Source of the DNA: Paludibacter sp.
GTDB taxonomy: Bacteria > Bacteroidota > Bacteroidia > Bacteroidales > Paludibacteraceae
Direction: 5' to 3'
Assembly: GCA_028690665.1 (NCBI GenBank)
Contig: JAQVAV010000007.1
Span: 62,001-126,000 of the forward strand
DNA: 64,000 bases
In this document: positions 28,869 through 37,938 of the stretch, in pieces
Layout of the letters: every line of letters begins with the position of its first letter
Position numbering within the stretch: the stretch's first letter is position 1
Notes under the pieces: model-generated
Told to the model about the DNA's origin: nothing
What the model saw: only the letters and a program-made list of their open reading frames with translations
Databases searched by the model: none
Translations under genes and position numbers: made by a program

Positions 28869-28889
28869 AAAGACCAAAGTCCAAAGTTT
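28869..28889. repeat. Three in-phase AAAGNNN heptamers
   Basis: AAAGACC, AAAGTCC and AAAGTTT stand head to tail in the ilvD-ilvB gap. The same 7-base rhythm recurs at 43141 and 43543. Confidence 0.6.
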
Positions 28890-28939
28890 AATATTAATTT
28901 AAATAATAAGTAGAAAAATGATTAAATTATGTTAATCAT

Positions 28940-30772
28940 TTAATCGATAAGTCTTACAGCGCCTTTGTCGGCTGAACTAACCATCGAGGCGTAAGCTCTG
29001 AGCGCTTTTGATACAACGCGGTTACGGTCTTTTGGTTTAAAGGCATCTTTCCCTCTGGCTAATTCTTCCTCACGACGGACATTTAATTCTTCTTCGCTCA
29101 GTTTTACATTAATTGACCGGCTTGGAATGTCAATTTCAATAATGTCACCGTTACGGATCAGCCCGATATTGCCTCCGGCTGCTGCTTCCGGCGAAATGTG
29201 TCCGATTGAAAGTCCGGATGTTCCTCCTGAGAAACGTCCGTCGGTTATCAGAGCACATTCTTTTCCGAGATGGCGTGATTTAATATATGAAGTAGGATAA
29301 AGCATTTCCTGCATTCCCGGACCTCCTTTAGGTCCTTCGTGTGTTATTACCACAACATCGCCCGAAACAACTTCACTACCTAAAATTCCATCACAGGCTG
29401 CTTCCTGAGAAGTATATACTTTGGCCGGGCCGGAAAATTTCCAAATGCTTTCGTCTACACCGGCAGTTTTGATAACACAACCGTCCAATGCAATGTTTCC
29501 TTTGAGTATTCCGAGACCGCCGTCTACAGTATAGGCATGTTTCACATCGTGGATACAGCCTTCTGCTCTGTCTTTGTCAAGTTCTTTATATTGGGATGTC
29601 TGAGAACCCATGACTAGATTAAAGCGATGGGCGGGAGCACTTTTATAAAGTTCGACAACTTCTTCCGCAACGTTTTCGGACATGATGTCGTATTTGGCGA
29701 GTGCTTCGCCCAAAGTCAGGCCGTCGACTCGGTGAACTGAAGTTTCGAGTAATCCTCCACGGTTCAGTTCGGCCAAAATGCCGAGAATACCTCCGGCGCG
29801 GTTCACATCCTGAATATGATATTTTTGAGAATTTGGCGCTACTTTAGCCAGACATGGAGTTACCCGTGAAAGGGCATCTATATCGTCCATGGTAAAATCG
29901 ACTTCAGCTTCATGTGCAACAGCAAGTGTGTGAAGCACCGTGTTGGTTGAACCTCCCATGGCAATATCAAGTGTCATGGCATTGAGGAATGCATCACGTG
30001 TTGCGATGGAGCGGGGGAGAATGGTTTCATCTCCATCACGGTAATATTTGTACGAATTTTCGACAATCAGTTTAGCTGCATCCATAAAAAGCTTTTCGCG
30101 GTTGGCATGTGTTGCTACAATGGTACCGTTACCGGGAAGTGCCAATCCTATCGCTTCATTCAGGCAGTTCATCGAGTTTGCGGTAAACATTCCCGAGCAG
30201 GAACCGCAGGTCGGGCAGGCTGCATTTTCAACTTTATGTACCTGTTCGTCGGAGATATTATCGTCGGCAGCTTGTACCATGGCATCAATCAGATCCAGAT
30301 GTTTACCATCAAGTTCACCTGCTTCCATAGGCCCGCCAGAAACAAAAACAGTAGGGATATTCAGTCGCATGGTAGCCATTAGCATTCCCGGGGTGATTTT
30401 GTCGCAGTTGCTGATACAAACCATTGCATCGGCTTTGTGGGCATTAACCATATATTCAACACTATCAGCAATAATGTCGCGGGAAGGAAGCGAGTATAAC
30501 ATCCCATCGTGTCCCATGGCAATTCCATCATCAATGGCAATGGTGTTGAATTCAGCTGCGAAACAACCGAGTTTTTCTATTTCAGCTTTTACTTTTTGTC
30601 CTATTTCGTGTAAATGTACATGGCCTGGCACAAATTGGGTGAATGAATTTACAATAGCGATAAGGGGTTTACCCATTTGTTCGTTTTTCATGCCGTTGGC
30701 TTTCCAAAGTGCGCGTGCACCTGCCATACGGCGACCAGCAGTACTCGTCTGACTTCTTAGTTCGTGTTTCAT
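28940..30772 (-). CDS. ilvD: Dihydroxy-acid dehydratase
   Basis: Fe-S dehydratase, third step of valine/isoleucine synthesis. I choose ATG 30772 ([20 protein letters not shown]), giving 610 residues. Cluster-ligand cysteines are seen in [12 protein letters not shown] and [17 protein letters not shown]. The C-terminal [17 protein letters not shown] stretch is also typical. It is the first structural gene of the ilv operon, lying 108 bases beyond the attenuator hairpin, so its expression should depend directly on read-through of that terminator. Confidence 0.97.
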   Translation of the reverse strand: MKHELRSQTSTAGRRMAGARALWKANGMKNEQMGKPLIAIVNSFTQFVPGHVHLHEIGQKVKAEIEKLGCFAAEFNTIAIDDGIAMGHDGMLYSLPSRDIIADSVEYMVNAHKADAMVCISNCDKITPGMLMATMRLNIPTVFVSGGPMEAGELDGKHLDLIDAMVQAADDNISDEQVHKVENAACPTCGSCSGMFTANSMNCLNEAIGLALPGNGTIVATHANREKLFMDAAKLIVENSYKYYRDGDETILPRSIATRDAFLNAMTLDIAMGGSTNTVLHTLAVAHEAEVDFTMDDIDALSRVTPCLAKVAPNSQKYHIQDVNRAGGILGILAELNRGGLLETSVHRVDGLTLGEALAKYDIMSENVAEEVVELYKSAPAHRFNLVMGSQTSQYKELDKDRAEGCIHDVKHAYTVDGGLGILKGNIALDGCVIKTAGVDESIWKFSGPAKVYTSQEAACDGILGSEVVSGDVVVITHEGPKGGPGMQEMLYPTSYIKSRHLGKECALITDGRFSGGTSGLSIGHISPEAAAGGNIGLIRNGDIIEIDIPSRSINVKLSEEELNVRREEELARGKDAFKPKDRNRVVSKALRAYASMVSSADKGAVRLID

Positions 30773-30879
30773 TTTGTTTATCAATTAATTTATAAAACAA
30801 TTAATCCGGTTGTGTAAGGTATTAAGCTTTTTACAGACAAACCATTTTAATGTTTTAGAAAATAAAATTAAAAAATAAA

Positions 30880-30910
30880 AAACCTTTCTCAGTTATGGTG
30901 AGAAAGGTTT
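30880..30910 (-). terminator. ilv attenuator terminator hairpin
   Basis: On the minus strand AAACCTTTCTCA pairs perfectly with TGAGAAAGGTTT (12 bp, seven-base loop) and is followed by a run rich in T (complement of 30863-30879). It lies 44 bases after the leader-peptide stop and before ilvD, the position of a transcription attenuator. Confidence 0.85.
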
Positions 30911-30958
30911 CAATGCTTTTATAATACATAAAGTTTACACAACGTAACCATCCTCACC
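30897..30958 (-). promoter_or_regulatory. Predicted ilv antiterminator pairing
   Basis: GGTGAGGATGG (complement of 30948-30958) overlaps the leader-peptide stop codon. It can pair with CCTTTCTCACC (complement of 30897-30907) at 10 of 11 positions, counting one G-T. The second segment is the 5' arm of the terminator, so the two structures exclude each other. A ribosome paused in the Val/Leu codons leaves the first segment free, while one that reaches the stop covers it. Confidence 0.7.
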
Positions 30959-31022
30959 TCTGACTTTTGACCAAAAGTAGCACGACGTTCACGACTATTG
31001 TATAAACACTTTGAGCAATCAT
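30954..31022 (-). CDS. ilv operon leader peptide
   Basis: A 22-codon reading frame starting at ATG 31022 and ending in TGA at 30954. It begins MIAQSVY and continues TIVVNVVLLLVKSQR. Eleven of 22 residues are Ile, Val or Leu, with nine of them in the last 15. It lies 13 bases after the predicted transcription start and just before mutually exclusive hairpins, followed by ilvD. This is the expected layout of a branched-chain amino acid attenuator, as in enterobacterial ilvGMEDA, although no sequence relation is claimed. Confidence 0.8.
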   Translation of the reverse strand: MIAQSVYTIVVNVVLLLVKSQR

Positions 31023-31042
31023 AAAATTCAAAAATTTGTCTG

Positions 31043-31073
31043 CAAAGATAAATGAATTTATTCTTTCTGCAAA
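31043..31073 (-). promoter_or_regulatory. ilv operon promoter
   Basis: On the minus strand TTTG (complement of 31070-31073) is followed after exactly 19 bases by TATCTTTG (complement of 31043-31050), a perfect match to the Bacteroidota consensus. Transcription should start near 31035, just before the leader-peptide ATG. The remaining 31074-31300 stretch shows nothing else. Confidence 0.75.
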
Positions 31074-31306
31074 TAGTTTGCAATAAATTATAGTGTTTTT
31101 AGTAAGAAATTGAAACAATATTGCCCTGAAAAACTTTAAAGAAACAGTATGTTTATTTGAAATGAGCAAAATCTACGCCCGTTTGTTATAAAAACACATT
31201 ATAAAGCAGCCCGGAAATGTGTTTGCTGAATAACTTATTCGTTCAATTATCGGAAACAAAGATAAAGAAACACATAAATTAAAGACTAAAACATCGATTT
31301 TTTATT

Positions 31307-31314
31307 TATTTTTG
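31307..31314 (+). promoter_or_regulatory. -7 element of dxs
   Basis: TATTTTTG matches TAnnTTTG and lies 19 bases before the dxs ATG. The -33 box is not obvious. It is divergent from the ilv promoter about 260 bases away. Confidence 0.45.
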
Positions 31315-31333
31315 CACGCTATTTTACCTGAAA

Positions 31334-33232
31334 ATGACCAATAAATCATATAAATATTTATATAATATTAATTCACCTGTTGATTTGAAATCGGTTCCAA
31401 AAGAAGAACTGACCACTGTTTGCAATGAATTGCGTGAATTTATTATTGATGAAGTTTCTAAAAACCCCGGACATTTAGGGTCGAGTCTGGGGGTCGTTGA
31501 ACTTACGGTTGCCCTGCATTATGTTTTCAATACTCCGTATGACAGAATCGTATGGGATGTCGGGCATCAGGCTTACGGACATAAAATCCTGACCGGAAGG
31601 CGCGACCAGTTTCATACCAATCGTCAGTTTAAAGGTTTGTGTGGCTTTCCTTCGCCAAAGGAAAGCGAATATGATGCTTTCGGAGTTGGACATTCTTCGA
31701 CAGCTATTTCTGCTGCATTAGGTATGTCGGTAGCTTCTTTGCAAAAGCATGAAACGAACAGGCAGGTGGTGGCGATAGTCGGGGATGGTGCCATGACTGG
31801 TGGTCTTGCTTTTGAAGGCCTGAATAATACATCTATGGATAAGAACAATTTGTTGATTATTCTGAATGATAATCAGATGGCTATTGATCCTATTCATGGT
31901 GGATTTACACAATACCTTATTGATATTACTACCTCGCCGACTTACAATCGCATTCGCTATAAAACCTACAATGTTTTAAGACGATTCGGACTTATCAGCG
32001 ATAAAGGAAAAAATCGTATAATAAGTTTGAATAATACTGTCAAAGCTGCCCTCTCTAAACAGCACAATATATTTGAAGGATTAAATATACGTTATTTTGG
32101 TCCTGTTGACGGGCATGATGTAGAAAATTTGGTGAAAATATTGAATGACATCAAAAATTTTAAAGGGCCAAAAGTATTGCACTGTATCACTAAGAAGGGA
32201 AAAGGCTACGAACCTGCTGAGAAATCGGCTACAGGCTGGCATGCTCCGGGTAAGTTTTGTGTTGAAACAGGCGAACGGGCAGTATCAACTTCGAGTGAAC
32301 CAGCTCCTCCTCTTTTTCAGAACGTATTTGGGGAGACTTTGCTTGAGCTTGCACGGCAGGATGAGCGTATTCTTGCTGTCACTCCGGCCATGCCATCGGG
32401 TTGTTCTATGATTATTATGCAAAAGGAGTTTCCAAAGCGTGTTTATGATGTGGGTATTGCCGAAGGCCATGCTGTGACATTCTCTGCAGGACTGGCTAAA
32501 GATGGCATGATTCCGTTTTGCAATATATATTCATCATTCATGCAGCGGGCTTATGATAATGTGATCCATGATGTCGCTTTACAGGAACTTCCTGTGATTT
32601 TTTGCCTTGACAGGGCTGGTATTGTGGGAGCAGATGGGGCTACACACCATGGTATTTTCGATCTGGCATATATGCGTTGTATCCCAAATATGGTGATTGC
32701 GGCACCGCGCAATGAAATTGAATTACGAAATTTGATGTTTACGGCATATCAATACAGAAAAGAACCTTTTGTTATCCGTTATCCCCGTGGAAAAGGACAT
32801 ATTGTCGACTGGCGCAAGCCAATGGAAAAAATAGATATAGCCAAAGGCGAATGTCTAAAAGAAGGAAATGATATTGCTGTAATTACAATTGGTAATATGG
32901 CTTATAATGCTTCTGTCGCCATTTCAAAAGTTGAAAAAGAAAAACATATTTCTATCGCCCATTACGATATTCGTTTTTTGAAGCCTCTTGATGAAGAGCT
33001 TTTACATGAAGTTGCCCGTAAGTTTAAAAAAATAGTAACTATAGAGGATGGAGTGATAAATGGTGGTTTTGGAAGCGCCATATTGGAGTTTTTGGCTGAT
33101 AATGGTTATGCTGCAAAAGTAACACGGCTGGGAATTCGGGATACTTTTGTGGAACATGGAACTCCGGAAGAATTATATGCTATGCTTGGACTTGATGCAG
33201 ATGGAATAGCCAAAAGTATTTCAGAAATTTGA
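31334..33232 (+). CDS. dxs: 1-deoxy-D-xylulose-5-phosphate synthase
   Basis: First step of the MEP isoprenoid pathway: condenses pyruvate and glyceraldehyde 3-phosphate using thiamine diphosphate. The 632-residue length is standard. Visible motifs are [16 protein letters not shown], the ThDP site [16 protein letters not shown] ... LNDNQMAI, the catalytic-Glu region [16 protein letters not shown], and [15 protein letters not shown]. It is monocistronic or weakly linked to trkA, whose likely -7 box begins 30 bases after the dxs stop. Confidence 0.97.
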   Translation: MTNKSYKYLYNINSPVDLKSVPKEELTTVCNELREFIIDEVSKNPGHLGSSLGVVELTVALHYVFNTPYDRIVWDVGHQAYGHKILTGRRDQFHTNRQFKGLCGFPSPKESEYDAFGVGHSSTAISAALGMSVASLQKHETNRQVVAIVGDGAMTGGLAFEGLNNTSMDKNNLLIILNDNQMAIDPIHGGFTQYLIDITTSPTYNRIRYKTYNVLRRFGLISDKGKNRIISLNNTVKAALSKQHNIFEGLNIRYFGPVDGHDVENLVKILNDIKNFKGPKVLHCITKKGKGYEPAEKSATGWHAPGKFCVETGERAVSTSSEPAPPLFQNVFGETLLELARQDERILAVTPAMPSGCSMIIMQKEFPKRVYDVGIAEGHAVTFSAGLAKDGMIPFCNIYSSFMQRAYDNVIHDVALQELPVIFCLDRAGIVGADGATHHGIFDLAYMRCIPNMVIAAPRNEIELRNLMFTAYQYRKEPFVIRYPRGKGHIVDWRKPMEKIDIAKGECLKEGNDIAVITIGNMAYNASVAISKVEKEKHISIAHYDIRFLKPLDEELLHEVARKFKKIVTIEDGVINGGFGSAILEFLADNGYAAKVTRLGIRDTFVEHGTPEELYAMLGLDADGIAKSISEI

Positions 33233-33262
33233 CTTAGAGAGTATAAGTCGATAGTTTTTTTA

Positions 33263-33270
33263 TAACTTTG
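33263..33270 (+). promoter_or_regulatory. -7 element of the trkA-trkH operon
   Basis: TAACTTTG matches TAnnTTTG, 57 bases before the trkA ATG. A -33 box at the usual distance is not visible. Confidence 0.4.
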
Positions 33271-33327
33271 ATATTCGGAATTCGCTACAAGATAAATTTG
33301 GACTTAATTATTTTAAGGTATTAAGAA

Positions 33328-34662
33328 ATGAAAATTATTATTGCCGGCGCCGGCGAAGTTGGAACCCACTTAGCCAAATTGCTGGCCCGCGAAAATTTTG
33401 ATATTACCCTTATCGACGAAAGTGAAGAAAAACTCAGAAATTTAGAGTCGAGCTATGACCTTATTACTCAGGTAGGTGTCCCGACATCGATTAATGATCT
33501 TAAAGAAGTCGGAGTAAATAAAGCTGATTTGTTTATCGCCGTTACCCCTTTCGAAAGCGTGAATATGACTGCCTGTATGTTGGCTACCAATCTCGGTGCA
33601 AAACGGACATTGGCACGTATTGACAACTACGAATACCTGTTGCCCAGAAATAAAGAATTTTTTGAAAAGCTGGGAGTACATCACCTTATTTATCCTGAAA
33701 TGCTGGCCGCCCGGGAAATTAATGAATCCATAAAAACCAGCTGGTTACGTCAGAATACAAGTTATTGTAACGATGCATTGATTCTTTTGGGTATTAAAGT
33801 CAGAAGCAATGCGGTTATTGTCAATCAGAAATTTAATGGCGGTTTTTTTGAACACAGTAAGTATCGTATTGTAGCTATTAAACGCAACAATATTACCATT
33901 ATTCCTATGGGAACTGATCAGGTGAAGCCCAATGACATTGTCTACTTTATCACTACCCGTGAAAATATGGATGTAGTGCGTGAACATGCGGGGAAAGAAG
34001 ATTATCCGATACGGAACATTATGGTAATGGGTGGAAGTCGTATTGCGCAAAAAGCAATACAATATATGCCTAATCATGTGAATGTTAAAGTGCTGGAGCG
34101 CGACCGTGAAAAAAGTTATTCTTTGGCTGAAAAATTAGATCATTCCATGATTATCAATTGCGATGGACGGAATATTGAATTATTAAAGGAAGAAGGCATT
34201 GAAGAAATGGATGCTTTTGTGGCGGTAACCTCCAATTCCGAAGCTAACATTCTGGCATGTCTTGCCGCTAAACGTCTCGGGGTGCGTAAGACAGTTGCCG
34301 AAGTTGAAAATAACGATTATATTATGTTGGCCGAAAGCATGGATATCGGTACCGTTATTAATAAGAAAATGATCGCGGCCAGTTATATCTATCAACTTAC
34401 TCTTGATGCCGATGTCCTTAATGTAAGAACTCTGACAGCTGCCGATGCCGAAGTTGTGGAATTTGTAGCCAAGGCCGGTTCTAAAATAACCCGTAGTAAA
34501 ATTAAAGATTTGCGTTTGCCGGATCAGGTGAATATAGGAGGTTATGTAAGAAACGGAGAAGGTTTTATTGTTAACGGAAACACTGTAATTATGCCTGAGG
34601 ATCATGTGATTGTATTTTGTGTTTCCTCTGCGATCCGAAAGATGGAGAATTTTTTTAATTAA
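33328..34662 (+). CDS. trkA: Trk potassium uptake NAD-binding regulator TrkA
   Basis: Cytosolic gating ring subunit that binds NAD(H)/ATP and controls TrkH. The 444 residues contain two RCK modules. The first begins MKIIIAGAGEVGTHLAKLLARENFDITLIDE and the second near 225 (NIMVMGGSRIAQKAIQY), each followed by a TrkA-C domain. It is followed after 6 bases by trkH, clearly an operon. Confidence 0.95.
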   Translation: MKIIIAGAGEVGTHLAKLLARENFDITLIDESEEKLRNLESSYDLITQVGVPTSINDLKEVGVNKADLFIAVTPFESVNMTACMLATNLGAKRTLARIDNYEYLLPRNKEFFEKLGVHHLIYPEMLAAREINESIKTSWLRQNTSYCNDALILLGIKVRSNAVIVNQKFNGGFFEHSKYRIVAIKRNNITIIPMGTDQVKPNDIVYFITTRENMDVVREHAGKEDYPIRNIMVMGGSRIAQKAIQYMPNHVNVKVLERDREKSYSLAEKLDHSMIINCDGRNIELLKEEGIEEMDAFVAVTSNSEANILACLAAKRLGVRKTVAEVENNDYIMLAESMDIGTVINKKMIAASYIYQLTLDADVLNVRTLTAADAEVVEFVAKAGSKITRSKIKDLRLPDQVNIGGYVRNGEGFIVNGNTVIMPEDHVIVFCVSSAIRKMENFFN

Positions 34663-34668
34663 AGTTGA

Positions 34669-36135
34669 ATGAAAAGGGAATTTAACTGGAAGCTGATAAG
34701 TAAGATTCTTGGTAGTCTGCTGATAATCGAAAGTTTATTTTTCCTTGCAGCAATTTTAGTTGATTTAATTTATCAGGAAAATACTGCTGTTTATTTTCTG
34801 ATATCAATGGCTTTCACGCTTTTTTCAGGTATTATACTACTTCTTATCGGACATAAGTCAACTCCCGTAGTTGGAAAAAGGGAAGGCTCTTTTATCGTTA
34901 CTTCTGCATGGATTTTATTTTCGGTTTTTGGGATGATGCCGTTTCTTTTGAGCGGAGCTATTCCGAAGGTTGAAGATGCTTTTTTTGAAACGATGTCGGG
35001 CTTTACAACTACCGGAGCCTCTATCCTGAATAATATAGAAGAGCTTCCTCATGCTATTTTGTTCTGGAGAAGTACTACCCACTGGATTGGAGGTTTGGGA
35101 ATTATTGTTATTTCTATGGCTTTGCTGCCTGTTTTTGGATTTTCCGGAATGCAGGTTTTTTCAGCTGAAGCTACCGGCCCAACCAAAGATAAAATTCATC
35201 CTAAAATCAGTGAAACAGCTAAGCGTTTGTTGGCTATTTATATTTCTCTTACATTAGCTGAGACCGTATTGCTGAAATTAGCCGGTATGAGTTTGTTCGA
35301 TGCAGTTTGTCATTCCTTTGGAACTATTGCGACCGGGGGCTTCTCGACCAAACAGGCGAGCATTGGCTATTATAATTCTCCTCTGATTGAATATATTGTG
35401 ATATTTTTTATGCTGTTTTCCGGTGTGAATTTCAGCCTTTACTATTTTTTTCTTAAAGGTAAGTTTGATAAAATCAGCAAGAATGAAGAATTTAAGACAT
35501 ATTTGCTGATTATTATCAGTTTTACTTTGATTATTGTATTGTTACGTATAATTACCGACAAACCGGGTATATCTGAATTGGAACCCGTATTTCGTGAATC
35601 ATTGTTTGTGGTAAGTTCTATTATTACTACGACCGGTTATGTGACGGTTGACTTTAGCCTTTGGCCTGTCTATACCTGGATCATGATTATAATTTTGATG
35701 CTGATTGGGTCTTCTGCAGGTTCTACCGCCGGAGGTATGAAGGTGATGCGTGTATTGCTTGCTTTTAAATACAGCTATTCCAGTTTCAAGCGGATGATTC
35801 ATCCCAATGCGGTTTGCCCTGTGCGTTATTCCGGTCATGTGCTGGAAGAAAATGTAGTGACGCGTGTTTTGTCTTTCATTATTCTTTATATTATAATATT
35901 TGTTACAGGGGTACTTGTTTTATCTCTTTCAGGTATGGGTTTTCTGGAATCTGTATCCGGCCAGGTAACCTGTTTAAGCAATGTCGGACCCGGTTTAGGA
36001 ACCATTGGTCCAACCTGTACTTATTCTCAGATCCCTGTTTTTTCTAAATACTTCTTATCTTTTATGATGCTGGTCGGGCGTTTGGAATTATTCACAGTTC
36101 TGGTGATTTTAACTCCCGTTTTTTGGAAGAAATAA
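34669..36135 (+). CDS. trkH: Trk potassium channel subunit TrkH (copy 1)
   Basis: Inner-membrane K+ translocating subunit, 488 residues, with four repeated M1-P-M2 units. Selectivity-filter-like segments include TTTGASILNNIEELP, GTIATGGFSTKQASIG and SSAGSTAGGMKVMR. It begins 6 bases after trkA. A second, very similar copy follows after 184 bases, so the gene has been duplicated in tandem. Confidence 0.95.
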   Translation: MKREFNWKLISKILGSLLIIESLFFLAAILVDLIYQENTAVYFLISMAFTLFSGIILLLIGHKSTPVVGKREGSFIVTSAWILFSVFGMMPFLLSGAIPKVEDAFFETMSGFTTTGASILNNIEELPHAILFWRSTTHWIGGLGIIVISMALLPVFGFSGMQVFSAEATGPTKDKIHPKISETAKRLLAIYISLTLAETVLLKLAGMSLFDAVCHSFGTIATGGFSTKQASIGYYNSPLIEYIVIFFMLFSGVNFSLYYFFLKGKFDKISKNEEFKTYLLIIISFTLIIVLLRIITDKPGISELEPVFRESLFVVSSIITTTGYVTVDFSLWPVYTWIMIIILMLIGSSAGSTAGGMKVMRVLLAFKYSYSSFKRMIHPNAVCPVRYSGHVLEENVVTRVLSFIILYIIIFVTGVLVLSLSGMGFLESVSGQVTCLSNVGPGLGTIGPTCTYSQIPVFSKYFLSFMMLVGRLELFTVLVILTPVFWKK

Positions 36136-36156
36136 CTTATATACAAATTTATTTAT

Positions 36157-36164
36157 TACTTTTG
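36157..36164 (+). promoter_or_regulatory. -7 element before the second trkH
   Basis: TACTTTTG followed by CG matches TAnnTTTG. It lies 22 bases after the first trkH stop and about 155 bases before the second trkH ATG, implying a separate transcript with a long leader. Confidence 0.45.
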
Positions 36165-36171
36165 CGCCGCT

Positions 36172-36275
36172 TCTGAAAATCAGATTTGCTCAAATGCGTC
36201 ATGATTGGTGACAGATAAATTAACCTTAGATCGGGTTGAAGCCGCCGTCGCAAGTTTTTTGCTCCCCGACTCAAC
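36172..36275 (+). promoter_or_regulatory. Structured 5' leader of the second trkH
   Basis: Several small stems can form: TCTGA/TCAGA (36172-36184), GTCA/TGAC around 36200, and a larger element where GTTGA (36235-36239) pairs with TCAAC (36271-36275) and GTCG (36247-36250) with CGAC (36267-36270). An alternative pairs TCGGG (36231-36235) with CCCGA (36265-36269) around GCAA/TTGC. I do not recognise a known riboswitch class. This is only a candidate for RNA control. Confidence 0.35.
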
Positions 36276-36319
36276 ATTATTTGAATTGCATAAATCCAAC
36301 TTTTTTACTTTCAAATAGT

Positions 36320-37789
36320 ATGAACAAAGAGTTCAATTTACGTCTAGTGGCTCGTGTAATGGGCAACCTTGTGGTTGTTGAAAGTTTTTTGTTGCTTGCT
36401 GTAAGCATCATTCCTTTCTTATACGGGGAACATGACGCCTGGTATTTTTGGGTAAGCGCCGGTATCAGCCTTATTTTTGCAGGACTTGCATTTTTCGTTG
36501 GGCGAAATGCTCCTTCTCATATTGGAAAACGGGAAGGGTCAGTAATTGTCACGTTTACCTGGATCATTTTTTCTCTTTTTGGTATGTTGCCCTTCTGGTT
36601 GAGTGGCAGTATTCCTAATTTTACCGATGCTTTTTTTGAAACAATTTCCGGCTTTACCACTACGGGAGCTTCTATTCTGAACAATATCGAGGATTTGTCT
36701 CACGGAATGCTTTTTTGGAGAAGTACCACTCACTGGATAGGAGGACTTGGTATTATTGTTATTTCGCTGGCGGTGCTTCCTCTTTTTAGCCAGAGTGGAA
36801 CCCAACTTTTTGCTGCGGAAACAAGCGGCCCGACCAAAGACAAAATTCACCCCAAAATCAGTGAAACGGCCAAGCGCCTGTTTGCAATTTATATGATTTT
36901 GAATATTGCTGAAACCATTCTTTTAAGATTGGGCGGGATGAGTTGGTTTGACGCTGTATGCCAGTCTTTTGCCACAATTGCAACCGGAGGATTTTCTACA
37001 AAACAGGCCAGCATTGCTTATTGGCATTCACCCTATATTGAGTATGTCATTATTTTGTTTATGATTATGTCCGGAGTGAATTTCAGTTTGTATTATTTTA
37101 GTTTTAAGCGGAAGTTTGATAAAGTAAAAGAGAACGAAGAACTGAGATATTTTCTGATAGTTCTGTTCACTTTTACGGTTATAGTTGCAATTTCATTACT
37201 TGATTTCTCTAAAATACAAACTTTTGCTACCCTCGAAAAAGCATGGCGCGATGCGCTGTTTACTGTTTCGTCGCTTATGACTACATGCGGTTTTGGCACT
37301 GTGGATTATATGACATGGAAACCTCTGACGTGGATAATACTACTGATAGTAATGATGACAGGAGCCTCCGCAGGTTCTACCAGTGGAGGTATAAAAATGA
37401 TTCGTGTAGTGATTTCAGCGAAAGCCTGTTATTACGAGTTTAAGCGGCTTATACATCCTAATGCTGTAATACCTGTTCGTTATAACGGACATCTTGTGAG
37501 GGAAGATATTCTGACAAGAGTGCTGGTTTTTGTGGTACTCTATATTGTTGTTGCCGGCCTGGGTATTTTAATTATGGCTATTTCCGGTGTCGGATTTCTT
37601 GAATCAATCGGGGGAACAATCACTTGTTTGGGAGGTGTAGGTCCCGGATTAGGACTTGTAGGACCTGCCGGAAACTTTCACGATATTCCCGATTTCAGTA
37701 AATGGTTTCTGTCTCTTATGATGCTGGCCGGGCGTTTGGAACTTTATACGGTGTTTATGCTCTTTACACCGGCATTCTGGAAACGATAG
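36320..37789 (+). CDS. trkH: Trk potassium channel subunit TrkH (copy 2)
   Basis: Second TrkH paralogue, 489 residues from ATG 36320; an in-frame start 84 bases upstream would add an unrelated N-terminus and falls in the leader. It matches copy 1 closely in order and motifs (GFTTTGASILNNIEDLS, FATIATGGFSTKQASIAYW, GASAGSTSGGIKMIR). The filter-region and loop residues differ, so selectivity or regulation may differ. It has its own promoter-like box and a terminator downstream. It presumably shares the single TrkA. Confidence 0.95.
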   Translation: MNKEFNLRLVARVMGNLVVVESFLLLAVSIIPFLYGEHDAWYFWVSAGISLIFAGLAFFVGRNAPSHIGKREGSVIVTFTWIIFSLFGMLPFWLSGSIPNFTDAFFETISGFTTTGASILNNIEDLSHGMLFWRSTTHWIGGLGIIVISLAVLPLFSQSGTQLFAAETSGPTKDKIHPKISETAKRLFAIYMILNIAETILLRLGGMSWFDAVCQSFATIATGGFSTKQASIAYWHSPYIEYVIILFMIMSGVNFSLYYFSFKRKFDKVKENEELRYFLIVLFTFTVIVAISLLDFSKIQTFATLEKAWRDALFTVSSLMTTCGFGTVDYMTWKPLTWIILLIVMMTGASAGSTSGGIKMIRVVISAKACYYEFKRLIHPNAVIPVRYNGHLVREDILTRVLVFVVLYIVVAGLGILIMAISGVGFLESIGGTITCLGGVGPGLGLVGPAGNFHDIPDFSKWFLSLMMLAGRLELYTVFMLFTPAFWKR

Positions 37790-37819
37790 AATATTTTTGT
37801 TTGAATTTCTGAAAAATAT

Positions 37820-37846
37820 CCGGCAGATTTATTGTCTATCTGCCGG
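37820..37846 (+). terminator. Terminator after the second trkH
   Basis: CCGGCAGAT (37820-37828) pairs perfectly with ATCTGCCGG (37838-37846) across a nine-base loop. The T tract after it is weak. Confidence 0.6.
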
Positions 37847-37938
37847 TATGCCATATCAGATTTATTTATAGGTAATTGCATCCTCATTCAAGCATATCGA
37901 AAGAGTTCATATTTTCCAAAACATAAAGTTGGAAGTTG

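Noticed and set aside
30954-31169. A 71-codon reading frame upstream of ilvD
   Set aside because: Its first 49 codons overlap the predicted promoter and have no coding character. Only the last 22 codons, from ATG 31022, fit a translated leader peptide.
36172-36275. Known c-di-AMP (ydaO) riboswitch before trkH
   Set aside because: The conserved ydaO core sequences are absent. Only generic stems are visible, so I list it as an unnamed structured leader.
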